NCBI RefSeq assembly: GCF_963678635.1
Contig: NC_087064.1
Span: forward strand, 69,678,123 to 69,742,122
Source of the DNA: Symsagittifera roscoffensis
Lineage: Eukaryota; Xenacoelomorpha; Acoela; Convolutidae
Length of the DNA: 64,000 nucleotides
Reading direction: 5' to 3'
The notes below the pieces were generated by a model. That model did no database searches. It had not been told where the DNA came from and saw only the letters and a list, made by a program, of their open reading frames with translations. A program made the translations under genes and the position numbers. Below are positions 1 to 9,775 of the stretch, one piece after another; positions within the stretch are counted from its first letter, which is position 1, and every line of letters begins with the position of its first letter.

Positions 1-811
1 AAAAATTTACGCAACCGATTCTTTCGGTTGAACTTTTCATCTCAGATTGGTTAGGGTAGTTTTTGGGAAAATCCAGTAAGTTTGTAAAAACGGTCAAAAT
101 TCAAAAAATTAACATACCAAAAGCCGTTTTACGGCTGAAAGCAGGTAGAGTAATTTTCCAGTGAAGGAAAAAAATTTTTTTTAAAACTTTGGTTTGGCAG
201 GGTAGTTCGAGAACAGTTTAAAAAACTGTCAAAACATCAAAATTTTGATTTTTCCGAATGCCATAATTTTTTGTGTCAAAAAAAATTGGGCATGAGTGCG
301 TATGCGACAGAGCTTCTCATAACTCGTTCTTTGGATTGAACCCAAACCTCAGATAGGGTAGGGTAATTTTAAGTACAATTCATAAATTCATAAAAACTGA
401 TTTTCTGAGTACGCTAATTTTTGTGTTAAAAAAATTGTTAGTGGCCGCTAATGCAAAAGAGCCTCCACTATCTGTTATCTCCATATCAAAAAATTCAAAA
501 AACGGTCAAACAAAATCAAAAATTTCTAAATTCCGAGGGCCATAATTTAGTTTGTAAAAAAAGTTTGAACGTAGCCGCTTATGGAGAGGACATTTTCAAA
601 TCCATTCTATTCATTGAAACGAAAATCTAAGATTTGTAGGCAGTTTTTGAGAAAACGAAAAAAACCAAAACTATCGGTCAAATATTCCCCCCACAGACCC
701 GCAGGCTGTAGACAAAAGGGTAAAGCAAAAAGAGACCAGCGTGTAGACGGCCTTTCTATGAATACATCTTTATTGAAAATCGGTAGAAAGGTTTCTTGGA
801 AAAAAAAGTGA
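1..811. repeat. Degenerate AT-rich tandem repeat, host flank
   Basis: Related blocks recur at loose spacings of about 130-150 or 280-300 bp. One block (cataattttttgtg followed by an A-run and gccgctaatgc-like sequence) is seen near 259, 411 and 540. A second (attctttc, then attgaac, then ctcagat) is seen near 18, 323, 602 and, weakly, 756. Short open frames here (for example 581-1,017) have runs of Lys, no recognisable domain and biased composition, so I read the stretch as decayed repeat rather than coding. Confidence 0.4.
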
Positions 812-1681
812 TGAAATTATCGAAAGCGTCTCAAAAAAATCCCAATCCCATACATTTTCATAATACCTGTTTTTATCAAACAGGAAGGAAGTCAAGGCAA
901 TTATACCAAGCAAGACATTTGAAATTCAAATTAGCAACTGAACAAGATTTACGAAGCCGAAACAAGGCCGAACATTTTTCAGCAGACCGCAATGAGCTAA
1001 AAAAAATGATTTTGTAAACAAAACTTTTAAAAGTTTCAAGTCCCCCTGAAACTACCCTGTAGTGAATAGTACCCACCCAGTAGTTAAATTTTAGTTTTCA
1101 TGAAATTCAGCGAGTCAGCTGCATAGCAACATCATAAATGATTTAAATGACTTTGTTTAACTAGTTGCTAGTCCAAAACTTAGTCAGCGGAAAGTTTCAG
1201 CAGAAATTTGGTGGCCGTGGCAGGGCTTTAGCCACGGTCTCTTGCCGTCCAAAGTATGGGCGTCACCTTTGCACCAACTTATGTGAACAAATAGCTTGAA
1301 CTTGAATACCACATTTCGAACGACAGACCTTTGGACGGTAAGAAAAATGTTTTCTGGAAACAAAAGTCTGGTTACCCGATTACAAGACACTTGCTCTACC
1401 ATATTGAAAAATTTATTACCAATTGTTTGGCACCGATTTCCTACCATTTTAAATAAACGGCGAAGTAGAAATTGATAATGACGCTACCATAAATCGCGTA
1501 CTCACCTCAATTTCTAATACTTCGTTAATCCGAGAATTAGGAGAACGCAAACATTATTTGTTCATCTGAAAGCAAAATTAATATTTAAACTCAGTTGCTT
1601 GACAATCCAAAGCAACTATTTTAGTGCACAGTTCGACGGTATGTACCACCAGACGTTTTATCTTTAATTTAATAACCGAAT
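812..1681. other. Intergenic sequence downstream of WDR83-like gene
   Basis: AT-rich sequence with no supported gene. An 87-codon minus frame at 1,184-1,447 shows no domain or splice context that I can recognise. Confidence 0.4.
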
Positions 1682-1687
1682 TTTATT
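1682..1687 (-). promoter_or_regulatory. Polyadenylation signal of the WDR83-like gene
   Basis: AATAAA on the minus strand, about 100 nt past the stop codon of the WDR83-like gene, the expected place for its 3' end signal. Confidence 0.55.
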
Positions 1688-1785
1688 CAAATATCCAAAT
1701 AAAAAATAGATTAAACATCAGCACAATTTTTGGATTGACAAAACCGCATGAAACAAAGGAAAACAAAGAAACAACATATTTTGGT

Positions 1786-2848
1786 TCATTTTTTCGATGA
1801 CTTCATAATTTCGGATAAATCAATCAGATGGTAAAAATTTCCCTGTGAGGCTAGAATCCAGGGCTCCTTCGAATGACTAACAACAGATGTAACAGCTGCT
1901 GTTTCCTGAAACGCAAACTCAAAGCTATAAATCCATGTTCACTTTCAGTTTAACTTTATTTCTATTGTTCGAATGTATTTGAAAGCTTACTTGTTTAATT
2001 TTTCCACCGTAGATTAGCATACAGTCGATAAGATTCCATACGCAAAGACCTCCGTTTTCAGACCCACTCACTACTAGTTTGTCGTCAACAGCAAAAGCAC
2101 ATTCTAACTTGTACTTGGCCGAGCTGCAATCTGCGTATTCATTGAATAACCCTCCTGACATTCTGTCGAACAGCTTAATAGTCGAGTTGAGTGCTGCTAG
2201 CAAAATTAACTGGTTTTCACCGCCAAATCGGCAAAACGTAAGCTCGTCGCCGATGAAGTCAGAAATCAACTGACCAAATCTGATATCATAAATTCGAGAA
2301 CTTTTATCAAGGGAGGATGATAAAATTTCATAATCGGATGTATCGATACATGTTACCGCATCAGATGCATCACTGAGAGTTTGCACGGCCGCGTTTGATT
2401 TAGATCGAGCGTCCCACAACTTGATTGTATTGTCATCAGAAGCCGACAGCATCAGTGACGAATCCGAATTGAACCTGACACAATTGACTTTACTCAAATG
2501 CTCTGAACAAAGATGAGCTTGGTAACCGAAAAATATAATTAAATATTCTCGAAAGATCAAATTTTAACCTAAAAATCTTCTCTTAATGACACCAGTTATG
2601 ACGTCATAAAGATACACTGCTTTGTCGCCTCCGGCGGAGAGGATTTCAGAATTATCAGTCGAGGAAACAGCATCAAGAACATCCTGACTATGTCCTGAAT
2701 ATGACTTAAGAAGAGCCCCAGTCAACGGATTCCATAATTTAATTGATCGATCATTTCCAGTAGTAATAGCGTATTCGCATGCGTCATTGTATCTTATTGT
2801 TCTGATCACTCCATGCGGAGTTTTTACAGTCCGGAGGATATTGAGCAT
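1786..2848 (-). CDS. WDR83: WDR83/MORG1-like WD-repeat protein, three exons
   Basis: Exons on the minus strand are 2,848-2,569, 2,502-1,991 and 1,905-1,786. Together they give 912 nt, that is 303 residues plus TGA. Intron 1 (66 bp) runs GTTAAA to GTTCAG and falls in phase 1; intron 2 (85 bp) runs GTAAGC to TTTCAG in phase 0. Blades end in the typical WD-type pairs (SIKLWN, AVYLYD, TIKLWD, SSRIYD, TIKLFD, LCVWN), so six of the seven propeller blades are obvious. Blade-by-blade order and phrases such as GGDKAV, HEIL-like YEIL and GQL-SD match animal WDR83 (MORG1), which is about 315 residues long. WDR83 is a cytoplasmic/nuclear scaffold linked to ERK signalling and to spliceosomal complexes; that role is family knowledge. 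The ATG at 2,848 follows a splice acceptor-like site, and starting further upstream would read into intron-like sequence. It is the only intact host gene seen. Confidence 0.85.
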
Positions 2849-2866
2849 TATTTGCCTTGCACGAGA

Positions 2867-2873
2867 TCTAAAA
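2867..2873 (-). promoter_or_regulatory. Putative splice or trans-splice acceptor before the WDR83-like start
   Basis: Minus-strand CATTTTAG ends at 2,868, leaving 19 nt to the ATG at 2,848. This could be the acceptor of a 5'UTR intron or, if the organism is a nematode, a spliced-leader addition site. No leader gene is seen in the window to decide between these. Confidence 0.4.
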
Positions 2874-3632
2874 TGATACAAAATCTGCCAAAAACAAAAC
2901 AGGAATAGACAGTTGCTGTGCACGTAGCACAGAATATTCCAAGAATATTCCTAAACTACAAAAAAAGTTCAGTAATGTTCAATAATGTTTTTCAATAATC
3001 TTCATTTTTCTTTGCGTGGTGTGATTAACGAATCTGAACTATTTTTTTTTCTTTTCAAGGGTAATCAGAAGGTCAAAAGTATCATAGTAACCGAGGTTAC
3101 AGTCATGAGTCCCTTCATCATGTATTCCAGTCAAAATCCTTGGAACTTTTTAGATATGGAAGTGATAATGATAAAAGAAGATGACAAGTGTTCAAGTCCT
3201 TCTCAATTAAAATCGATACGGGTTACGTTTCTTCAATAAGAACACGCAACTCGACAAGAGATAATATAATATACAAGTGTTACAAGTAAAAAATTTCGTC
3301 GAAAGTTATTTTGTCATTTATTGTTACGAGTACGCAAGCGGCGTTCGCAATCTGTATTGCCAGGGAGACTAAAATAAGGCATTTCCGACATTCATAGCAA
3401 AATAGGCGTTTTGTCATACAGTTCTATTCGAAGAATCACAAATAATTTTTTTTTCGAATTTTAGTTTTTTTTTTCAAAGATGGCGCTAAAAAAATTTGAA
3501 AATTTATTTTACTAGCTTTTTCAGGACTTTTCTGGAAAATTTATGGCTTCTTTACTATTGAATTGCTACAACATTTCTATTATAAGTGTAACAGTCGCCT
3601 ACTTGAGTCACATGTGAGGTTAAGAAAAAATC
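2874..3632. other. Host intergenic sequence, nothing recognised
   Basis: AT-rich sequence between the WDR83-like gene and the end of element A. It has homopolymer runs and no supported gene. It shows no further LTR homology, so the element A 3' LTR stops abruptly at about 3,633. Confidence 0.4.
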
Positions 3633-3712
3633 GCCAATTCGGAAGGTTCGCTGCTAAAAAAAACTCGAATCTGCTGAATCTGCAATTTGGTCCATTCTGG
3701 TCGAATGTCACA
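3633..3712 (-). repeat. Truncated 3' LTR of element A
   Basis: Eighty bases match the first 80 bases of the 5' LTR at 29,230 (minus strand), starting with TGTGACATTCG and ending at CCGAATTGGC. Beyond that there is host-like sequence. In element B the same LTR start doubles as the last codons of the X6 reading frame. Confidence 0.7.
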
Positions 3713-4599
3713 TACTCCCCGGACAGTCCGGTCAATGTCCTCATTGAATCGCGCAATGTTCGTAAAATATGTACAGTGTCATCGAACAGAATTTACAAAA
3801 TGCACGAAATTACTTTTATCCGCGTCATATCGACTCACTGCAGAACATAAATGGCATCATACTACATCACTATTGCCTTCAAATTCTTTCATTAATCTGC
3901 ACACTGAGGATATGACCTAAGATAAAAACATCTGTTCCGACTTCCAATGTCAAGATCCTGATTAAAAAATTTTTCTCCTAGATTTAAAAGGTGTTGGTTT
4001 GCAGGACAGTCCTGCCAACCAACAAGCTAAAATTTATCTACTATGCTTGTTACCTTCGGAAATCTTGCTTGTTATTGTCCTGTATATTAAAACTAAGAAA
4101 CCCTGTGGTTAGAAAGAACAATGAAACAATCTCCCTCTTCGAGAGATTACCCAAGCCTTTCATATCACCACAATGTGATCAGTTCTCCTAGTTGGTTAAA
4201 AACAATCATGCAGCCTGGAATGTTTAAATATACTCTTTACTCAAGCCTTTCTAAATAAATAGTAAGTAAGTGTCTCTAAAGCCACTTAACTAAAAATCAA
4301 AATACAAATTTTTAAATGCAACAAATTCAAAACTCAACTAAACGTTTCAGTTTTCAATTACAACTTGGTTGCTTGGTTTCTCAGATGAGTTTTTTCACAC
4401 ACATAAAACAATTCTGAGTTTCAACTTCTTCTTCATCACTCCTTTGTTTTTTTTTCTCGTTTAGAAGTTCTAAAACTTCTAAATTCTTCTAATTTCGTCT
4501 CTTTTTGTCTCTCGTCTTTCGGCCATTTGTCATTGTTCCATCTCTTCCTCCTGTGATACTGACTCTGCACTTTCAGTTTCTGTGTCTTGCAACACATCA
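3713..4599 (-). other. 3' untranslated region of element A, with PPT-like motif
   Basis: No supported gene. A second frame past the X6 stop stays open with an acidic tail to about 4,540, suggesting that X6 once ended there. TGTCCGGGGAGT (3,714-3,725, minus) lies one base from the LTR start, the place of a polypurine tract. The part homologous to the last roughly 140 codons of element B X6 is missing, so A has a deletion or replacement here. Confidence 0.45.
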
Positions 4600-5606
4600 T
4601 TAGCTATTCTGACGCTGTTGGAAGCAGTCCTCCAACACTTCTGCTCTTCTACCCTCTGTTTGCAAGAAGGTAGGGGATCCACGTTTTTCGGACATTCTTG
4701 TTAGTCTCACACACTTTGGCACTGAGAAGGCTTGATCCACGATCGTTTTCGTACTCCTTACATCCACAGCTACGAAATGCACCGGGTATCTGCTCTTGCA
4801 CATTGGAGCCAATCTCGAGCCCACCAAATATCGTGCTCCTGATGGTCTACAATAAGTCTCACTGTGTCTGATGTTCATTTCCGCCTCGATCGCTTCCCTC
4901 CGTTTTCCTATGTGTTTCTGCTCGGTTTGCAGAACTCCTGGGAATACTTCTACACTGATGGCAGTGACCATCTCATGTCTCTGTTCTAGACTCAATAGTG
5001 ACTCTAAAGAACTAAACATGCTGTAGAATCCTAGTGCAGTCACTAGATTCACCTCGGTTCCTCCATGACAATCCGCTATCAGTTCCGTTTCCGTTCTTGC
5101 TTTCATCACCACGTTTCCAAACAATACCGTCAATTGCTTGTGTTGTTTCTCTTCACACAGTCCAGACCTCTACAAACGTGAACTTCCAGTCCACAGACTT
5201 CCGCCAGACAGCTACCAGGTTTGACCCAGTCTTCTGGTCCCCAGCCAGGCAACTCCACTTTATCTTCACCGTTGCTCATAGAGGCCGTTATCATCACATT
5301 ATATATGATGTTAAAGTCACGCAGGTTACAGTCCACATTCAGCTCCCTCTGCACGTCTTGTGTCGCCCGTAATATCGAGTCAGCGTTGGGACTAGGTCAC
5401 CATAATGGCCTCATCAATTCCCACACTGCCATCACGCTCGTTCTCAGTAATTCATCTGAGAATCCCAACCCAAACTCCACTCTTTTGTCGGATTTTGGTA
5501 CGGAAGGTGCAGTCATCTCTTCTTTCAAGACCAGTCCCAATTTGATCTGAGGATTGGTAGCGCTCTTAATCGTTACAATTTTCGACGTCCGGCACCTTAG
5601 CAACAC
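4600..5606 (-). pseudogene. X6: C-terminal part of the second polyprotein, unknown function, frameshifted
   Basis: Three overlapping pieces (5,606-5,397; 5,354-5,130; 5,133-4,600) line up in order with the X6 region of element B at 50,915-51,868. Recognisable shared phrases are ELIADCHG, the VNL-TALGF stretch, and VPKCVRLTRMSE, which in B is VPKCVRLARMSE. A Cys/His-rich patch (CLA, then HVC, then C) is present in both and could bind metal. I recognise no family, signal peptide or membrane span. In A the frame changes three times and the part past SEK has no counterpart in B. Confidence 0.6.
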
Positions 5607-6396
5607 TGCCTGCTCGTAATCGAAGAATCACTTTCTCATGGGGCTGTAACTCCTCGTGTTCTTTCATATTCACCCTCATCGGTTTGCTTTGCTGCATATC
5701 CAGCAGTGCTAACAAGAGTAAGGCTTTCGCTCGCACATCGCCCTCCCTTAGCATCTTGACACAGGTGTTCAATGGAGGTACTGAAATCTGCTCTATCATG
5801 AATCGAATGAAACAGAGAGCGTCTCTCCGCTTCGCACACGCTACTGCTGCTCCCTCTTGGATTATCAGATCCCTCAGGTTCGTCATAAGGAAAACCTTCT
5901 CTTCTTTTGACCTCTTCCTTTCTTCTGAATCATATTCTTCGCGAGTCAGTCCCATCATGCACCAGGCAAACCTCAGTTGTAACTCGGTTCTCACGTAAGG
6001 TACTCTTACTCTACTCGTGAGAGCGTGTATTCTTGGCGCAGTCCTCATCTCTTCTTCGAAGTACCGTAACACCACTGCTTTCCATGGAAGGCTCACCAAT
6101 TGCTCCATCATTTCTGCCTGTATTTCAGACGACGCTAAAGTCCCGTACGCTTTCTGCTTGAGGGTGGTGCCTTGCAACAATGTCTCCAGATAACCCTCCA
6201 TGGCACTCTTGTCTTCCAGAGCCATCACATACCCTCTAGCCGAGTTTCGGTACTCCAACATCTCCATGTATCCACCGGCGGGTTCATCTATCGACACAGC
6301 CTCCGATACTGTCAGTCGGTTATACTCCACTGGTACTAGTTGTCCTGCGACACTTCTCTTTCCGTGATTCATGGCAGATGGCTTAAAGTCTTTCAT
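5566..6396 (-). CDS. X5: conserved helical protein segment, unknown function (276 codons)
   Basis: Starts directly after the TAA of X4 and in the same frame. In element B the same junction has no stop, so X4 and X5 were probably one chain and this TAA is likely a nonsense mutation. Phrases shared with B are EYNR/EYSR, EPAGGY/DPAGGY, RNSARG, the LRFAWCMMG/VRLAWCLMG pair and KRRDALCF-FM/KRKDAFC-FV. It looks predominantly helical and hydrophilic, with no membrane span. No known family was recognised. It is shorter than the B version near its end, where about 45 codons appear to be missing. Confidence 0.6.
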   Translation of the reverse strand: MKDFKPSAMNHGKRSVAGQLVPVEYNRLTVSEAVSIDEPAGGYMEMLEYRNSARGYVMALEDKSAMEGYLETLLQGTTLKQKAYGTLASSEIQAEMMEQLVSLPWKAVVLRYFEEEMRTAPRIHALTSRVRVPYVRTELQLRFAWCMMGLTREEYDSEERKRSKEEKVFLMTNLRDLIIQEGAAVACAKRRDALCFIRFMIEQISVPPLNTCVKMLREGDVRAKALLLLALLDMQQSKPMRVNMKEHEELQPHEKVILRLRAGSVAKVPDVENCND

Positions 6397-9300
6397 TTAG
6401 CTCTCTCCACATTGGCTGAGTATTTCCAGTTCTAAGGTCGCTCCGGTCAGAGTGCGGTCACTCCTTTTGGATTTGTACCCTGTCCACTTTATTCCCGCCT
6501 TGAGAAAGGGTGGCACCATCGCTATATCAGTCAACATTTTATCCGTGCCAGGCAATCGATAATCACCTTGTCCCAAATCCATGACCTCTTCGACTCGTTT
6601 CCTTTTCGCTGAATTGACAGCTTTCATCGATATCTCCGAGTCCACCTTCGTCTTTCCTACTCTCCTCGGCATCACTCTGCTGCCTAACTTCATTTTCATC
6701 TCGTTGATCTTATCAATCACCAATTTCGATCGCGTCGTTCCTTTCCTGGTTCTTGACAGATACACCACCTCTTCTTTATCGTCCTGCGGTGTCATCTTGA
6801 TGGGAGAGTTCGCTTCACTTTCATCAGTGGCTGAGTCAATCAACAACTCACTCAATCTATCTTCACACTCATCAAGTTTATCAAGGACTTCCCGCATCAA
6901 CGGTCGGTTGAGACCTGTTTTCAAAATGGACTGGGTCCCATAGCTCTGAACTACTGTCCAGACGTCTTCCATGAACGCCACTCTGTCCAATCTACATCCC
7001 GTCCTACTTTCATGGTCTCGGTGATGTACTTCCCACTCCTCTTGGGGCAACGTTCCCAAGAAAGATACTATGGCTGAGCCCTCTATTCTTCTTCTTCTAG
7101 GTGATTCCATGAGGATTCTTTGTTCGTTACTTCTTGAATTGCCAAGAGAGCTGCTCTCCGGTAAATTCCGTTTCATTTCCATAAAGGCTGACGGAGGTTC
7201 CGGTGTCGAAATGCCTTCATCCGCTGGCTCATTCGTCTCCAACGTATCCGCGTTGTTCTCAAGATCTCTGAAGATATTGAAATCCAGGCCGGATACTCCT
7301 CCTGTCGATGCCCTGTCGTCTTCCCCACCAGCTTGATTTGCATCTTGTTGCATGGGTTCTTCGGTTTGACGACTTCCTCCCTGTCCGTCATCTCCTTCTG
7401 ACATATCCTTCTTTGAGCTCGAGGGTCCTTGCTTATCATTGTCGGTTCCTTCCGGAAACTTCGGTATGATCAATGTACCGGCCGATCTATCTTCCTCTTC
7501 TCCATGGACCACTTTGATTTCCTCACAATCGAAGGGTGCTAGGAAGGTTCTCGTCTGTAGCGTTCCTACTATCGTCAACTCCGGTTTCACACTAGTCAGG
7601 ATCAAGGAGGCCTCAGGCAGTTCGGTCCTGCCTCTCATCTTCATAGGCGCTAAGCCTAATCCCGCCCATTCCTCGTCAAATCTTCCAGGCTTGGGAGTCG
7701 CGGCGTTGCTTATTCGCCTTCTCGTCGCTCGATCCGTATAGGCAAATCGTGTGTACTGTAACACGGCGGCATTTCTTCCCACAAAGTATGTATCCATCGT
7801 TGCCACGAAATTCCCTATTCTCTTTTCATTGGTTTCGAATGCTCTCAACCTAGGAGTTTTTACCACGGAGACTGCTCCGAGCAACATCCTTCTTATCAGA
7901 GGGAATTCAGGGATTGCCTCTGCCAGCTTCTCGTAATCATCCCAGTCTTTCGTCTCTTCTCTCAATTTGTGATATGCTGCAGTGAGACGAGAAACTCTGA
8001 TCATTTCACCATTCGTCTTGTCATAGGGTCTCAGATTCCAGAGCTTTGGAAACACCTCGATGTGCCCTCTCTCTACCTCTCCCATGCGATCACGGAAGTG
8101 ATCGTCAAAGTTGATGACTGTCATCTCTGGCTCTGATATTTTCGAAAATAACAGGTATTCACTCATGAGCTCCCGCATTGTGTGCTGCTCACACCAGTTC
8201 AGTACACTACTGTCCACTGCTGATATGAGGTTCAGGTGCAGCACCGAACTCCTATACGCCTCCACCTTTACGCCAGGGAACGCAAACGTGACTGCTGGTC
8301 CATAGATCACTGTCACAAACTCCGTGGCTCCTCTGATCAATGCTAAGGGATCGGTTCTCATAGCCAAGCTCAGATCAGTTAATAGGGGCATGCCCCCCAC
8401 ATGTCGGCTAACATCTTCTTTTCTTTCGATAGTCTCATCTTCTCCCGTTCCAAAGAGATTTTGTTGTAAGAGATATTGGATAAGAGTGTGTCTCAGGTCT
8501 CTTATCTTATTCCACGAGTCCGTGGATTTCTTCATATATAAATTCCTCACTCTCTCTCTCATCTGCTCTGGACAACGTGTCAATTTCATTAGTCCTCCCA
8601 AGTTTCCATGGGTAATCGCAATCAATGTTACAAGCCCATCTAACCGCAGGATCTTGATTCCTTCGGTGAGCAGCATCGCCGGTCCTTTCACGAAACTCTC
8701 TGCTCCAAACGTCACGAACAGGGCTAGTAGTTCCACTATTGACACTTCCACTACTGCATGGAGGAATTCTTTTATCAAGTAATGAGAGACTTTTGGGTAG
8801 ACTTTTACCAAGAAGGACGCGGTCCATCCGGCTCCCAACCCTTCCAGCATGCTGTCAAAGCCTTCCTGTCCCTTCATTTCCTGCGTCCAGAAGGTTTCCA
8901 GGGTAATCTGACACATTCTGTTTACACATTCAGCGGTCTTTTCTTCGGCATTTTGCGCCAGGTTCACCTCTTTCAACAAGTAGGCATGGATCTTCGTGAT
9001 CATCACAGGGCCTTGCTCAAAAGCATCTGCACCCAATGCCGCTACTCGAGGACTTAGGTGTAGCCACTGGTTGGCTTCCGGCTTGGTTCTCAAAACCATT
9101 GCCTCCAAATGAGCTCTAGTCTCTTGGGAATTTTTCCTTCTCGCGTTTTCACCTGTCACTTCTATTCCCGGTCTATTCCCGGTTTCAGTTTGAGCTGTCG
9201 ACTGAAATTGGACAGTTCCAACCCCAGCATCTCGTCCATTACTAACATGTGCAGCGCATGGTCCTTGAATCCTCTCATCGCGTCCGAGATATCTTACCAC
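6397..9300 (-). CDS. X4: large unknown protein of the second polyprotein (967 codons)
   Basis: Longest intact extra frame in element A. The first 60 or so codons are probably out of the original frame: the frame aligning with B passes through a stop at 9,295 and rejoins after a shift near 9,160. Residues about 65-560 look like a folded helical domain shared with element B (LSPR, LEGLGAGWTASFL, VTFG, MPLLTDLS, NLISAVDSSVLNW, PKLWNL). Residues about 590-720 are acidic, Ser/Gln-rich and probably disordered. A basic SPRRRR patch, a second conserved block (YGTQSI, LNRPLMREVL) and another basic patch (AKRKRVEE) follow; these could be nuclear-localisation signals, which is inference. I recognise no enzyme family. 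It ends in TAA directly before X5. Confidence 0.65.
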   Translation of the reverse strand: MVRYLGRDERIQGPCAAHVSNGRDAGVGTVQFQSTAQTETGNRPGIEVTGENARRKNSQETRAHLEAMVLRTKPEANQWLHLSPRVAALGADAFEQGPVMITKIHAYLLKEVNLAQNAEEKTAECVNRMCQITLETFWTQEMKGQEGFDSMLEGLGAGWTASFLVKVYPKVSHYLIKEFLHAVVEVSIVELLALFVTFGAESFVKGPAMLLTEGIKILRLDGLVTLIAITHGNLGGLMKLTRCPEQMRERVRNLYMKKSTDSWNKIRDLRHTLIQYLLQQNLFGTGEDETIERKEDVSRHVGGMPLLTDLSLAMRTDPLALIRGATEFVTVIYGPAVTFAFPGVKVEAYRSSVLHLNLISAVDSSVLNWCEQHTMRELMSEYLLFSKISEPEMTVINFDDHFRDRMGEVERGHIEVFPKLWNLRPYDKTNGEMIRVSRLTAAYHKLREETKDWDDYEKLAEAIPEFPLIRRMLLGAVSVVKTPRLRAFETNEKRIGNFVATMDTYFVGRNAAVLQYTRFAYTDRATRRRISNAATPKPGRFDEEWAGLGLAPMKMRGRTELPEASLILTSVKPELTIVGTLQTRTFLAPFDCEEIKVVHGEEEDRSAGTLIIPKFPEGTDNDKQGPSSSKKDMSEGDDGQGGSRQTEEPMQQDANQAGGEDDRASTGGVSGLDFNIFRDLENNADTLETNEPADEGISTPEPPSAFMEMKRNLPESSSLGNSRSNEQRILMESPRRRRIEGSAIVSFLGTLPQEEWEVHHRDHESRTGCRLDRVAFMEDVWTVVQSYGTQSILKTGLNRPLMREVLDKLDECEDRLSELLIDSATDESEANSPIKMTPQDDKEEVVYLSRTRKGTTRSKLVIDKINEMKMKLGSRVMPRRVGKTKVDSEISMKAVNSAKRKRVEEVMDLGQGDYRLPGTDKMLTDIAMVPPFLKAGIKWTGYKSKRSDRTLTGATLELEILSQCGES

Positions 9301-9746
9301 ACTGCAGGTAGTTCAGCCCTGAGTGGCCTCAGGTTCTCCATCTCTATCATGCGATTTGGGGCTGATATGATCACATCATATTTCCCTTCCGAAAGCAAGG
9401 TCACGATCGCATACACGAATTTTAGTCCATCCGGGAGATATGCATACCCCGGAGACAACGCGAATACTACTCTCGGTGTCACCTTGGTGAACGACCCCTC
9501 CTTCGTCGCATCCACCACTTCACCCATCGACTCAAGGATATCTTTTATCGCTGGCCACACGGCATTCTCTGCCGTTGTAGGATCTCTGAGTCTGCTCAGA
9601 AAACCTCTACGGTGTAGATGGTCCTTGATGCAGCAAACACGATCGTAATTGGGTTCATGTCCGTCTGTCTTTGTACCCCTATAGTCAGAGATACCGATTG
9701 CAGTAGGTCCAGATCGACCGCTGCCAACATTATGAAGATCGGCCAA
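9294..9746 (-). pseudogene. X3: N-terminal part of the X4 protein, frameshifted
   Basis: From about 9,600 downward this frame matches element B 46,800-47,100 (SRL, ALSPGYA/VLSPGYA, PNR, LRAELPAVW/SRSELPTIW). The first 45 codons are off-frame: the B-like frame (LFWP and onward) is open from 9,750 to about 9,600, where a shift joins it. The fold is not recognised with confidence. In B the phrase VFAGSNDHL sits where SGNH hydrolases have their block III, so a second, degenerate SGNH-like domain is possible but not shown. Confidence 0.55.
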
Positions 9747-9775
9747 AACAGTTACTTGGAAGTATACACGAACTC

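Noticed and set aside
581-1017. Two short plus-strand frames at the left edge
   Set aside because: Lys-rich, biased frames within a degenerate AT-rich repeat; no domain, no splice or promoter context.
2985-3239. 84-codon plus-strand frame upstream of the WDR83-like gene
   Set aside because: No domain and low-complexity start (poly-Phe/Leu from a T run); not conserved to my knowledge.
5566-5606. Programmed frameshift between X5 and X6
   Set aside because: A would need +1 and B -1 at about the same place, and B also has a TAG; simple indels in each lineage explain it better.
6581-9057. Many plus-strand frames of 60-152 codons opposite X4
   Set aside because: They lie antisense to a long conserved frame, carry no recognisable domains and reflect its base composition.
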